Shown in pieces: positions 46,871 to 55,474 of a stretch of DNA of 64,000 nt. The position numbers and the translations under genes are program-made. Source of the stretch: Microbulbifer marinus (GTDB lineage: Bacteria > Pseudomonadota > Gammaproteobacteria > Pseudomonadales > Cellvibrionaceae); contig NZ_FNQO01000001.1 of assembly GCF_900107725.1 (NCBI RefSeq), positions 248,001 through 312,000 on the forward strand, read 5' to 3'. Below the pieces are notes generated by a model that was not told the DNA's origin, did no database searches, and was given only the letters and a program-made list of their open reading frames with translations. Numbering within the stretch: position 1 is the stretch's first letter; each line of letters opens with the position of its first letter.

Positions 46871-47881
46871 CTAGCGGCTGAGTCGGTAAGTGCAAAACCC
46901 CCCGGATTTCTCCAGCAGTGTCACTGTGGAGAAGTGTTCGCGTGCTTTCCGCGCCAGCGGAATAAATTCATTCACGACGAACAGCGCGCTGCCGGAGCTC
47001 TTCAGCAGGCGTGCACTCTGTCTCAGGAAGCGCTCGGTGAGATCTCCCTCTACCTGGAACCCCTGGTGGAATGGCGGATTGCAAATCAACAGGTCCGCGA
47101 TATTGGCTTCTAGTTCCACGCCGGCGTCAGACGGGACGACGGCACCCTCCAGCCCCTGTACTTCAAAATTTTTCCGGCACGCAATCAGAGCCGCGGCATT
47201 GTTGTCGGTTGCGGTGAAGTAATAGTCGCCGTGGGTGGCCAGTCGGGTGCTCAGGTAGCCGTAACCGCAGCCGAGATCGACGACATGGTCGCCGCTATTC
47301 GGCAGATGATCAGCAAACAGCTTGGCGAGCAGCGCGCTGCCGCGGTCTATCTTATTCCAGCCGAACAGGCCGGGTTTGCTGTAGAGCCCGTTCAACTCGG
47401 CGAGCGGACGCAGCGCCGTGTAGTCCTGGTCTTCGATCGCTTCACCGCTGCGGGTCTGCAGCGGATTGATGCTGCAATACTCGGCGCCGTGCTTTTGCAG
47501 CTGCTTGGCGCAGCCGAGGCGCTGCGCTGCTTTGGCCGCATAGGTTTTGATGCCGCTCTGTTTGCCGCCAATGAGCACCAGTTCGCCACCTTCGCCGAGA
47601 AATTCTGCTGCCCGGTTGATGACATGGTGCACGATGGCCTTTTCTTTGGAGACGGGAAAGACGATACGGCGATAATTGCGCCCCAGTTCCTCGAAGTGAA
47701 AATCGCTGAAGAAACTGCGCCCGGCCTTGCCTTCGCCTAGCCTGGCGATATCCCAGCGGTTGCTCAGCAGGTCACCGGTAAAGGTAAAGCCCTGCTGCAG
47801 CAGCGCCTTGCTGTTCTCATCGGCAATCCACAGGGTTTCGCGGGGGGCATTCTGCAGCTCATGGCAGAGTAGGGCGGACAT
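46871..47881 (-). CDS. rsmC: class I rRNA methyltransferase, RsmC/RlmG type
   Basis: A 336-residue protein with the duplicated methyltransferase architecture of 16S rRNA m2G1207 methyltransferase. The N-terminal, degenerate copy includes VLIGGKQSGIKTYAAKA; the catalytic C-terminal copy has VVDLGCGYGYLSTRLA for SAM binding and the target motif ICNPPFHQGF. The length matches RsmC (343) better than RlmG (378). It follows rsuA by 5 bp in the folD-rsuA-rsmC operon, two of whose products modify 16S rRNA. Confidence 0.87.
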   Translation of the reverse strand: MSALLCHELQNAPRETLWIADENSKALLQQGFTFTGDLLSNRWDIARLGEGKAGRSFFSDFHFEELGRNYRRIVFPVSKEKAIVHHVINRAAEFLGEGGELVLIGGKQSGIKTYAAKAAQRLGCAKQLQKHGAEYCSINPLQTRSGEAIEDQDYTALRPLAELNGLYSKPGLFGWNKIDRGSALLAKLFADHLPNSGDHVVDLGCGYGYLSTRLATHGDYYFTATDNNAAALIACRKNFEVQGLEGAVVPSDAGVELEANIADLLICNPPFHQGFQVEGDLTERFLRQSARLLKSSGSALFVVNEFIPLARKAREHFSTVTLLEKSGGFCTYRLSR

Positions 47882-47886
47882 GGTTG

Positions 47887-48591
47887 TTATTGTACCGACG
47901 CAATTTCTTCCGGAGTCAGGTCGCGGTAATCGCCTTCCTGAAGGTCTTCATCCAGCAGGATGTCACCAATCCGTTCCCGATGAAGTTCGAGCACCTTGTT
48001 GCCGAGTGCGGCGAACATGCGCTTTACCTGGTGGTAGCGCCCTTCACTGATGGTGATGCGCACTTCGTTGGCAAAGAGTATTTCCAGCTTGGCCGGTTTG
48101 GTTCGCTTCTTTTCGTTGTCGAGCCAGATACCCTTGGCAAACTTTTCCACCGCCTCCTCGCCGATTCTGTCGGCCAGGTGCGCGTAGTAAGTCTTGTCGC
48201 AGTGGTGGCGCGGAGAGGTGACCATATGGGACCACTGGCCATCGTCCGTCAGCAGCACCAGGCCGGTGGTGTCGATATCCAGGCGTCCGGCGATATGCAG
48301 CTTGTGCTTATTGGGCTCGTCGATCAGGTCGAGCACCGTGGGGTGCTCGCTGTCCTTGGTCGCGCAGACATAGCCCAGCGGCTTGTGCAGCATCAGGTAG
48401 CGCGGACCGGGTTCCATTAGCGGCTCCCCGTCGAGGCACAGGGTATCCGTGGCGGCGATCTTGGTGGCCGGATCGGTCACCACCTCGTCATTGACGGTAA
48501 TGCGCTCCGCCCGGGCGGCGCGCTTTACTTCCGCACGGGAGAGATCGGTGACCTGGCTGATTGCCTTGTCGAGACGGATTGCCTTAGCCAA
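47887..48591 (-). CDS. rsuA: 16S rRNA pseudouridine(516) synthase
   Basis: A 234-residue pseudouridine synthase with an N-terminal S4 RNA-binding domain ([20 protein letters not shown]) and the catalytic aspartate in [17 protein letters not shown]. The C-terminal [18 protein letters not shown] is typical of RsuA. It overlaps the folD stop by 8 bp and precedes rsmC by 5 bp. Confidence 0.93.
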   Translation of the reverse strand: MAKAIRLDKAISQVTDLSRAEVKRAARAERITVNDEVVTDPATKIAATDTLCLDGEPLMEPGPRYLMLHKPLGYVCATKDSEHPTVLDLIDEPNKHKLHIAGRLDIDTTGLVLLTDDGQWSHMVTSPRHHCDKTYYAHLADRIGEEAVEKFAKGIWLDNEKKRTKPAKLEILFANEVRITISEGRYHQVKRMFAALGNKVLELHRERIGDILLDEDLQEGDYRDLTPEEIASVQ

Positions 48592-49429
48592 TCTTGCGCT
48601 CGCCGGAATCCACGGATTGGTAGATCAGGGTGTTGATCGTCATCGGGCCGACACCGCCGGGAACCGGGGTGTAGGCGGCGACGCGGTCCACCAGCGGGCC
48701 CAGCTCGATATCGCCGACGCCGCCGGGGTGATAGCCGGCATCGACGACGACGGCCCCGTCCTTGATCCACTCTGCCTTGATGAACTCCGGTTTGCCGACC
48801 GCTCCAACAATGATGTCGGCGCGACGGATATGATCGGCCAGGTCCTGGGTGCGCGAGTGGCAGGTGGTTACCGTGGCATTGGCGTTCAGCAGCATTGCGG
48901 CCATCGGCTTGCCCAGGATCGGGCTGCGGCCAACGACGACGGCGTGTTTGCCGGCGAGTTCGATATTGTAGGCTTCCAGCAGGCGCATGATGCCCTTGGG
49001 GGTCGCGCAGCCGTAGGCCTCCTCACCCATGGCCATGCGGCCGAAGCCGAGGCAGGTGACGCCGTCTACATCCTTTTCCAGGCTGATGGCGTCGAAGCAG
49101 GCGCGCTCATCGATCTGTGCCGGTACCGGATGTTGCAGCAGAATGCCGTGTACGTTCGGGTTGGCATTTAGCTCTTCGATCTTGGCCAGCAGCTGCTCGG
49201 TGGTGGTCGAAGAGGGCAGTTCGACTTGCAGGGAGTCCATACCGATACGGCGACAGGCGTTGCCCTTCATCTTTACATAGGTGGCAGAGGCGGGATCGTC
49301 GCCCACGAGGATGGTGGCCAGGATCGGGGTTTGGCCACCGCTCTTCTCTTTCAGCGCGGCCACGCGGGCCGACAGTTCCTCTTCCGTTTTATGTGCCAGG
49401 GCTTTGCCGTCCAGAACCAGTGCAGACAT
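48584..49429 (-). CDS. folD: bifunctional methylenetetrahydrofolate dehydrogenase/cyclohydrolase
   Basis: A 281-residue cytoplasmic enzyme of one-carbon metabolism, interconverting 5,10-methylene- and 10-formyl-tetrahydrofolate with NADP. The catalytic lysine lies in [13 protein letters not shown]; substrate and cofactor motifs include [42 protein letters not shown] and the ending [12 protein letters not shown]. The ATG at 49429 (MSALVLDG) matches the family N-terminus and is preferred to a start 12 codons upstream. Confidence 0.96.
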   Translation of the reverse strand: MSALVLDGKALAHKTEEELSARVAALKEKSGGQTPILATILVGDDPASATYVKMKGNACRRIGMDSLQVELPSSTTTEQLLAKIEELNANPNVHGILLQHPVPAQIDERACFDAISLEKDVDGVTCLGFGRMAMGEEAYGCATPKGIMRLLEAYNIELAGKHAVVVGRSPILGKPMAAMLLNANATVTTCHSRTQDLADHIRRADIIVGAVGKPEFIKAEWIKDGAVVVDAGYHPGGVGDIELGPLVDRVAAYTPVPGGVGPMTINTLIYQSVDSGERKIG

Positions 49430-49666
49430 AGGTGCAATCTCAAACAAATAAGAATCGTGGACCAACTGGCCGGGAAGGATCCCCAGTAGCAGCGCGATCG
49501 CAGGCGACGCCGGCCGTTCGCCGCGGCTACGGAAGAACCGGTAAATTGCTGCCCGGCCCGGGTTGTGAAGGGCGCTATTTTCGCACAGGCGGCGAATAAT
49601 TTCCCTAGTTGGTCACAGGCTTACTGGGGGGGGCTAAACTTCTGCAAAAAGAATAGCTTAGCGCCG

Positions 49667-49695
49667 TTGACTCCCATGGGGGCTGTCAGTATTAT
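49667..49695 (+). promoter_or_regulatory. promoter of the tRNA-Pro/Arg/His cluster
   Basis: TTGACT and TATTAT with a 17-bp spacer, then a GC-rich start region (GCGCGCTC) typical of stringently controlled stable-RNA promoters. No gene lies between folD and the first tRNA (49,430-49,781). Confidence 0.8.
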
Positions 49696-49781
49696 GCGCG
49701 CTCTTCGCAAGGGAGGCGGCCTTCGAAACTGCATGACTGCAGTTGTTCGCGAGACGCGACCCCAGCGATGGAAGAAGTGTA

Positions 49782-49858
49782 CGGGGCATAGCGCAGTCTG
49801 GTAGCGCGCCTGCTTTGGGAGCAGGATGTCGGGGGTTCGAATCCCTCTGCCCCGACCA
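49782..49858 (+). tRNA. tRNA-Pro(TGG)
   Basis: 77 nt with CGGGGCA acceptor, TGG anticodon in CTTTGGGAG, GGTTCGAATCC T-arm and encoded CCA. First of three tRNAs. Confidence 0.97.
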
Positions 49859-49879
49859 GATGTTTACCGGGTTTACCTT

Positions 49880-49956
49880 GCGCCCGTAGCTCAGCTGGAT
49901 AGAGCATCCGCCTTCTAAGCGGATGGTCGCAGGTTCGAGTCCTGCCGGGCGTGCCA
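49880..49956 (+). tRNA. tRNA-Arg(TCT)
   Basis: 77 nt with GCGCCCG acceptor, TCT anticodon (CTTCTAA), GGTTCGAGTCC T-arm and encoded CCA; 21 bp after tRNA-Pro. Confidence 0.97.
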
Positions 49957-50167
49957 ACCTTATATGGTGGCTTTGAGTCTGGCGGATTCGATATAGTCCG
50001 CTGCTGGCTTATAGTCGCAGGACTAATCCGGCCCATCAGCACAGCTGATGGGCGCCGAAACGGCCGCAAAGCGGTGCTTTGCAGACGACCGTTTCGACCC
50101 TGCCGGGCTTTGTGCTCGAGGCGGGTCATTCAGCACTGCCACAAAGTGCTGAGATGTCACTTTCTAT

Positions 50168-50244
50168 GGTGGCCGTAGCTCAGTTGGTAGAGCACAGGAT
50201 TGTGGCTCCTGAGGTCGCGGGTTCGATCCCCGTCGGCCACCCCA
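50168..50244 (+). tRNA. tRNA-His(GTG)
   Basis: 77 nt including the extra G at -1 paired with C73, GTG anticodon (ATTGTGGCT) and encoded CCA. Probably part of the same transcript as the other two. Confidence 0.97.
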
Positions 50245-50271
50245 TTTTCCGGCCCGTTCGACGGGCAGCAG

Positions 50272-50299
50272 AAAAACCCGGCTTATGCCGGGTTTTTTT
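50272..50299 (+). terminator. terminator of the tRNA cluster
   Basis: AAAACCCGGC-TTAT-GCCGGGTTTTTTT, an eight-base GC stem with a seven-T run, 28 bp after tRNA-His. Confidence 0.92.
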
Positions 50300-50418
50300 G
50301 TTTTGGTGCGCAGATGCTATAAGCAGCTTCTTTACGGTGCCTGTAGCTTTGCCTGATAATAGGCGCCTCATTCTTTTGATAGCTGTTGGTTATAACGGCT
50401 GTTGGGAGGAGCGTTGAA

Positions 50419-51072
50419 ATGGCATTTACAAGTTTGGAGAGATCGGTGGCGGTTACAACTGTTGAGCGCAAGGCGACAAACGTGCATTGGCATGATGGTG
50501 ATGTTACCCGTAATGACCGGGCGAGCATTCTTGGCCATAAAGGTGTGACCCTCTGGTTCACCGGCCTGTCTGGCTCCGGTAAGAGCACCGTCGCTGTCGC
50601 CGTGGAAAAAGCCCTGGCTGCCCGAGGTGTGCTGACCTATCGCCTGGACGGCGACAATATTCGCCTCGGCATCAACTCCAACCTCGGTTTCTCCGCCGAA
50701 GACCGTCAAGAGAACATCCGTCGGGTGGGTGAGATTTCCAAGCTGTTCGCCGATACCGGTGTTGTCGTGCTGAGCAGCTTTATCAGCCCCTACCGCGAAG
50801 ACCGCGAGATGGTGCGCCGCATGCACGTTGAAGGCGACCTGCCGTACCTGGAAGTGTTTGTCGATTGCCCGCTGGAGGAAGCGGAATCCCGCGATCCGAA
50901 GGGTCTGTACAAGAAAGCCCGCGCCGGTGAGATCCGCGGCTTTACCGGTATTGACGACCCCTATGAGGCGCCGTCTGCCCCTGAACTGCACCTGCGTACG
51001 GATCAGATGTCGCTCGAGGAAGAGGTTGAAATGATTATTTCCAACCTGCAGACCCGCGGCATTATCGCCTAA
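50419..51072 (+). CDS. cysC: adenylyl-sulfate (APS) kinase
   Basis: A 217-residue kinase that phosphorylates APS to PAPS in sulfate activation. P-loop GLSGSGKST is at residues 49-57; [18 protein letters not shown] binds [15 protein letters not shown] carries the phospho-acceptor-region serine, and [17 protein letters not shown] is the lid. GGGAGGA lies 8 bases before the ATG. It is not next to cysDN, so it may supply PAPS for sulfation of surface polysaccharides as well as for assimilation; this is inference. Confidence 0.95.
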   Translation: MAFTSLERSVAVTTVERKATNVHWHDGDVTRNDRASILGHKGVTLWFTGLSGSGKSTVAVAVEKALAARGVLTYRLDGDNIRLGINSNLGFSAEDRQENIRRVGEISKLFADTGVVVLSSFISPYREDREMVRRMHVEGDLPYLEVFVDCPLEEAESRDPKGLYKKARAGEIRGFTGIDDPYEAPSAPELHLRTDQMSLEEEVEMIISNLQTRGIIA

Positions 51073-51087
51073 GCAGACTTCCCCCGC

Positions 51088-51155
51088 AGGAAGCCCGCGC
51101 CAGGGCTTCCTCGAATATCGTCAAATTCCCCCGGACCGCCGTGAATGGCGGTCCG
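51088..51155 (+). terminator. two hairpins downstream of cysC
   Basis: AGGAAGCCC/GGGCTTCCT (51088-51111) and CGGACCGCC/GGCGGTCCG (51132-51155), the second followed by a T-rich stretch; likely terminator and mRNA-stabilising structure. Confidence 0.6.
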
Positions 51156-51267
51156 CGATTCGTTTCCCCTTTTAGTTTAATCAGACGCCAACTGCCGGTC
51201 GGCTCGTCCATCCCTACATATACTCAAGCTGTACCAGATAAAGAAATTGACAGCTGTGGAGGCGAGT

Positions 51268-53637
51268 ATGTTGGTTCGGAGAGCATGGATTCTCTCTGGG
51301 GTCGTGTTTGCGATTGCGGCAATGATGGGGTGGGGCGTCTGGTACGGATATGGAAAACTGCCGAGACTGCCGGGGGTGCCTGAGGCGCCGGTGGTCGGCG
51401 TCCCCGAAGGCGCGCTTGAGCACCTGCCCGTGCCTGCTTATGCAGGGCCTCACCCTCGCGTGATGGAGCGTCCGCCCGAGTATTTCCCCTTCCCAATAAC
51501 CATCGGCGAGATAGGCCCGGTGGAAACCCTGTTTGCCGGCCCATCCACTTATCCCTTCTACTGCGGCGAAAATGAAGTCACGCATCGCCAGCCGTTGGTG
51601 GATAACCATCGGCGCGAGGGTGTGCCCGTTTTTGCACTGGACGAAATGGGGCAAAAAACCGATGAGGTGATCGGTTACAGCCGCGATTGCAGTCACGCGA
51701 CCCAGGTGAATTATTTCTATCGCAGTACCAACGACGGTGACTTCTATCCGCTGGAAAAGGCAAACGGCGATATCGATCAGGTAACAGTCAACGGTGAGGT
51801 CACCGACTTCATCGTGCGCCTCGAAACCGGCACGATAAACCGCTTCTTCTACGCCATTGCGGTATTGAAAGGCGAGGGCGAGTCGGCGGGCAAGCCCAGT
51901 GCCAGCAACTGGAACCGCCGGCTTATTTATCAGCTCCGTGGCGGTGTCGGCGTCGGCCGGCGCCAGGGGGATATCAGTAAGGGAGACATCGTTACCCGAC
52001 GGGCCGACCAGTTGGCGCGCGGTTATGCCATTGTGTTCTCCACCGCCAACCAGACCAGCAATCACTACAATATCTGGCTCGCCGAAGACACCGCCCGGCG
52101 TTTGAAAAAACAGTTTGCGGCGCTCTATGGTGAGCCGCTGTATACCGTCGGGGTCGGTGGTTCCGGCGGCGCAATTCAGCAATACCTGTTTGCGCAAAAT
52201 GCACCGGGGCTTCTGGATGCGGCCATTCCTCTCTATTCCTATCCCGACATGGTCAGCCAGACCATTTATGTTTTCGACTGCGAGCCGCTGGAATACTTTT
52301 TCGATGTCGTTGACGCAGACAACCCGCGCTGGCGCGATGCATCCGAGCGAACCGTGATCCAGGGGCTTGCAGCCAGCCGCGATGTGAAGAGCCGCTTCCG
52401 CTCATTGAAAAAAGCAGTGGCGCTATTTGACGGCCGCTATCGCGACGGTACCGAAGGTGCGACCGAATGTACCCAGGGCTGGCGCGGACTGGTGCCGCTG
52501 GTGAACAACCCCAACTTCGTCCATTTCATCAAGAGCTATGCGGACGAGGTGGCAGAAAAGACTCACTGGACCCACTGGGAGGATCTGCGCCAGTTTTACG
52601 GCGCCGACCAGACCGGTTATGCCAACAGCGCATGGGATAACGAGGGGGTGCAGTATGGGCTGCAGGCCCTGGTCAGCGGGGAAATTTCCGTCGATACCTT
52701 CCTGCGGCTGAATGCGACGATCGGTGGATGGAAGCCGCAACAGGACATTGCGGATGAAAAACTGTGGTTCATGAATGGCTCACTCTTTCCGGTCGATTTT
52801 TCGATGTGGAGTGAACAGAACATGCAGTTGGGTAGCCTGGACAGGCCGGCTCAGCGCAGTCGCGCCAGCCGCGCGGCGATCGAGGGCATTTACCGCTCCG
52901 GGCATGTGTTCCTCGGCGATGTCGAGATACCGATCATCGACCTGCGCCACTACCTCGACGGTGACTTGGATATGCATCACAGCTCCGCATCCTTCTCGGC
53001 GCGCGAGCGTATCCGACGAGCTCGAGGCCACGCGGACAACCAGTTGATCTGGGTGAGTCACAAGCGCTACACACCACTAGACGAGGCACTGGATACCATG
53101 GATCGCTGGATGCAGAACATTATCGAACAGCCGGATCGCGGCGTTGCCGCCAATCGGCCAGTCGATGCCGGCGATCAGTGCTTCGACAGTGAGGGCAATG
53201 TGATGGCGGTCGGCTCCAATGTCTGGAATGGCGAGTGGAATCACCAGCCGACCGGTGTCTGTATGCAGGAATATCCGATCTACAGCACCTCCCGTCAGGT
53301 TGCTGGAGCCCCGATAACGGATGATGTGTTTAAGTGCGCTTTGCAGCCGGTCGAGAGGGCAGTGGCCAAGGGAATATATGGCCCCTACACCGAGCAGATT
53401 GCTGAGCATATCAACGACATGCAGCGGATATTTCCGACGGGGGTTTGTAACTACAGTCAGCCGGATCTGGCGAGGCCGGAAGGGGATCTGATACCGGGAG
53501 AGAATCCGGTCAGGATTGCCGGCCATATGATCGAACCGGATTACCGACAGCCGACCGATCAACTCGCAGACGATGTGGATGAGGCGGAACCCCAGCCCGT
53601 GTCCGTTTCCCTGCCGGCGGGACAGAGGACTAATTAG
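51268..53637 (+). CDS. DUF6351 family protein, probable alpha/beta hydrolase
   Basis: A 789-residue protein with an N-terminal signal anchor (VRRAWILSGVVFAIAAMMGWGVWYGYGKLP). The nucleophile elbow GVGGSGGAIQQYLF has the G-x-S-x-G form, and a tannase/depolymerase-like alpha/beta hydrolase fold is plausible. C-terminal acidic and histidine candidates include IPIIDLRHYLDGDLDMHH. Several paired cysteines (YCGENE, DCSHAT, ATECTQGW, DQCFDSEGN) suggest an oxidising extracytoplasmic location. GGAGG precedes the ATG at 51268. The substrate is unknown. Confidence 0.82.
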   Translation: MLVRRAWILSGVVFAIAAMMGWGVWYGYGKLPRLPGVPEAPVVGVPEGALEHLPVPAYAGPHPRVMERPPEYFPFPITIGEIGPVETLFAGPSTYPFYCGENEVTHRQPLVDNHRREGVPVFALDEMGQKTDEVIGYSRDCSHATQVNYFYRSTNDGDFYPLEKANGDIDQVTVNGEVTDFIVRLETGTINRFFYAIAVLKGEGESAGKPSASNWNRRLIYQLRGGVGVGRRQGDISKGDIVTRRADQLARGYAIVFSTANQTSNHYNIWLAEDTARRLKKQFAALYGEPLYTVGVGGSGGAIQQYLFAQNAPGLLDAAIPLYSYPDMVSQTIYVFDCEPLEYFFDVVDADNPRWRDASERTVIQGLAASRDVKSRFRSLKKAVALFDGRYRDGTEGATECTQGWRGLVPLVNNPNFVHFIKSYADEVAEKTHWTHWEDLRQFYGADQTGYANSAWDNEGVQYGLQALVSGEISVDTFLRLNATIGGWKPQQDIADEKLWFMNGSLFPVDFSMWSEQNMQLGSLDRPAQRSRASRAAIEGIYRSGHVFLGDVEIPIIDLRHYLDGDLDMHHSSASFSARERIRRARGHADNQLIWVSHKRYTPLDEALDTMDRWMQNIIEQPDRGVAANRPVDAGDQCFDSEGNVMAVGSNVWNGEWNHQPTGVCMQEYPIYSTSRQVAGAPITDDVFKCALQPVERAVAKGIYGPYTEQIAEHINDMQRIFPTGVCNYSQPDLARPEGDLIPGENPVRIAGHMIEPDYRQPTDQLADDVDEAEPQPVSVSLPAGQRTN

Positions 53638-53665
53638 CAACCGGGAATTATTGGCGCGTTTTTTG

Positions 53666-53693
53666 TTGACAGGTCTGCGCAATCCGGTATGAT
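53666..53693 (+). promoter_or_regulatory. promoter of the tRNA-Val/Asp pair
   Basis: A perfect TTGACA -35 and TATGAT -10 with a 16-bp spacer, followed by a GC-rich discriminator (GCGCGTCGC). Confidence 0.85.
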
Positions 53694-53736
53694 GCGCGTC
53701 GCTCGAGGGGGCAAGGCCCCTGGTAAAAAGAGCTTC

Positions 53737-53812
53737 GGGTGGTTAGCTCAGTTGGGAGAGCGACGGCCTTACAAGCCGTAGGTCACAGGTTCGACCCCTG
53801 TACCACCCACCA
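53737..53812 (+). tRNA. tRNA-Val(TAC)
   Basis: 76 nt with GGGTGGT acceptor, TAC anticodon (CTTACAA), GGTTCGACCCC T-arm and encoded CCA. Confidence 0.97.
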
Positions 53813-53838
53813 CCTCTCAAAAGAGGTGAGTCTACCGC

Positions 53839-53915
53839 GGACCGGTAGTTCAGTTGGTTAGAATGCCGGCCTGTCACGCCGGAGGTCGCGGGTTCGAGTC
53901 CCGTCCGGTCCGCCA
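53839..53915 (+). tRNA. tRNA-Asp(GTC)
   Basis: 77 nt with GGACCGG acceptor, GTC anticodon (CTGTCACG), GGTTCGAGTCC T-arm, G73 and encoded CCA; its last six bases are part of the palindromic terminator that follows. Confidence 0.97.
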
Positions 53916-53965
53916 TATACGAAAAAGGCCCCCTCGAAAGAGGGGGCCTTTTTCGTATATGGCGG
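53910..53965. terminator. 26-bp perfect palindrome joined to the tRNA-Asp 3' end
   Basis: CCGCCATATACGAAAAAGGC plus CCCCTC, a GAAA tetraloop (53936-53939), then the exact inverse to 53965. The GC-rich top flanked by A and T runs is a bidirectional terminator; the base extends through the tRNA CCA and two acceptor bases. Confidence 0.9.
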
Positions 53966-54069
53966 ATCGCGGATGAGACCCCCCGTTCGACAAATCGGCA
54001 GGAAAGCCGATTTGGACGATGCCGCACAGCGGCATCGCCCGAAGGGCGAGGGCCAGGACGGCCCGAGTC

Positions 54070-54083
54070 AGTCCCGTCCGGTC
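54070..54083 (+). repeat. duplicated fragment of the tRNA-Asp 3' end
   Basis: AGTCCCGTCCGGTC repeats bases 53897-53910 of tRNA-Asp exactly, 160 bp downstream. It lies in the 357-bp gap before the antitoxin gene, which also holds the palindrome and a second terminator. Confidence 0.7.
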
Positions 54084-54094
54084 AGGTATAGAGC

Positions 54095-54118
54095 AAAGCC
54101 CGCTAATGCGGGCTTTTT
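54095..54118 (+). terminator. second terminator after the tRNA pair
   Basis: AAAGCCCGC-TAAT-GCGGGCTTTTT, a nine-base stem with a T run. Confidence 0.85.
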
Positions 54119-54272
54119 CAATATTACAAAGCGCTCGACGCGAAGCCTCCAGGAGAATTGGGTGCTCGGCGGCGCAAAACACGCTGTCTGCGCCGCTCCA
54201 AATGTTGTTAATTGTCCGTTTTGCCTCTATGATTCGGACAAGTGACCATTTCCAATGGAGGCGGGCCGCGCA

Positions 54273-54638
54273 ATGACATCAATCCCCAATCATCAGCCTC
54301 AACCCAGCGGCGATGCGGTATTGCTCGAAGCACTGCTGAACACCGCTGACCACCTGGGGCTGAAAAAGAAAGAGCTCGGCGAAATCATTCACCTGGATGA
54401 CCGCACATTGCGGCGCAGATCCGGCCTGGATCCCCAGAGTGCCCCCGGGCAGCTGGCACTCTTATTGGTGCGCGCCTACCGCGCCGCTTTTGTGCTGATG
54501 GGGGGTGCAGAAGGGGCCCGGTATTGGTTCGCAACCCCCAACCGCGCTCTCAATGGTACGCCCCGGGAGCTCGCCAGCCGTATTGATGGTCTGGTGCGTG
54601 TCGTCACCTATCTGGATGCCATGCGGGGCAAGGTTTGA
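54273..54638 (+). CDS. Xre/MbcA/ParS-type antitoxin (DUF2384)
   Basis: About 121 residues. The N-terminal HTH-like part (ALLNTADHLGLKKKELGEIIHL, DRTLRRRSGLD) is followed by the toxin-binding region (ALLLVRAYRAAFVLMGG, RYWFATPNRALNGTPRELASRIDGL), which matches antitoxins of the RES-Xre group. GGAGG lies 10 bases before the ATG at 54273. Its stop overlaps the RES toxin start by 4 bp. Confidence 0.87.
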   Translation: MTSIPNHQPQPSGDAVLLEALLNTADHLGLKKKELGEIIHLDDRTLRRRSGLDPQSAPGQLALLLVRAYRAAFVLMGGAEGARYWFATPNRALNGTPRELASRIDGLVRVVTYLDAMRGKV

Positions 54639-55420
54639 GTGCTGATATTGCCCGGCGCATAGAGGCAGGCAAAGTACGTCTTCTAGGGCGCCTCTATCGC
54701 ATTGTCGAATCCCAGGAGGAGGTCGCGACCCGCAGTCTGGTCGACAGCCTGCAAAAACAACAGGTGCTCGAAGACCTGCTCGAAGAGAATAAGCCGGCGC
54801 GGCTCCCCGGCAGCGAGCAGCTGCATTATCTGCTCGCAACCCCCTTTCGCTATCCCCCGTTGCCATGGGGTTCCCGCTTTGGCAGTACCGCGGAATCCGG
54901 CATTTTTTACGGCAGTAAGACGATTCCCACTGTACTGGCCGAGGCCGCCTATTACCGCCTGCTGTTCTTTCACGATATGGATCCGCTGCCACCGAAGCCG
55001 GTGACCAGCTACCACAATATATTTTCTGCCAAGTACTGTGCCGATCCGGGTATTCGGCTGCAGGCCCCTTCCTGGGAGCAGGAGTGGCCGGCCCTGACGC
55101 ATCCGGCGAATTACCGCTATTGTCAAAGCCTCGGGCGACAGCTACGTGAACTCGCTATCGTCGGTCTGGAAGTGCCGTCATCGCGGGCGCTGCAGGCCGG
55201 CAAAACACAGCTACCGCCGGGCAATTCCGAGGGTATCAATGTCGCCCTGTTCGAACCGCAGGCTTTACTCAAGCGTCCGCCCACACAGGAGGCAGACGTG
55301 ACGGCGGAAACCAGTGACGGGGAAGTTGTTTTCCTGGTGAAGTCCGGTGACGGTACTGCGACACAAACCTTCGCGCGTGAAGTTTTCCAAGTCGACGGTC
55401 TTCTGCCCCGGCCCGCATAG
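54635..55420 (+). CDS. RES-domain toxin (NAD-degrading type)
   Basis: A 261-residue protein with the RES domain: the conserved arginine in RYPPLPWGSRFGS, the glutamate in VLAEAAYYRLLFF and a later serine in the EVPSSRALQ region. Characterised RES toxins deplete NAD by phosphorolysis or hydrolysis and are held in check by the Xre partner. It starts with TTG overlapping the antitoxin stop. It is longer than minimal RES toxins (~150-180 aa) at the N-terminus. Substrate use here is inferred from the family. Confidence 0.87.
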   Translation: MSADIARRIEAGKVRLLGRLYRIVESQEEVATRSLVDSLQKQQVLEDLLEENKPARLPGSEQLHYLLATPFRYPPLPWGSRFGSTAESGIFYGSKTIPTVLAEAAYYRLLFFHDMDPLPPKPVTSYHNIFSAKYCADPGIRLQAPSWEQEWPALTHPANYRYCQSLGRQLRELAIVGLEVPSSRALQAGKTQLPPGNSEGINVALFEPQALLKRPPTQEADVTAETSDGEVVFLVKSGDGTATQTFAREVFQVDGLLPRPA

Positions 55421-55474
55421 AAACAAGTGAACGGCCGTGACCAGTGGGAACATCCAGGCTCTAGATAATAGCCA

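Noticed and set aside
50088..50115. Second fossil tRNA tail, resembling tRNA-Arg, downstream of tRNA-Arg
   Set aside because: Only about ten contiguous bases (CCTGCCGGGC) match, too short to separate from chance in GC-rich DNA.
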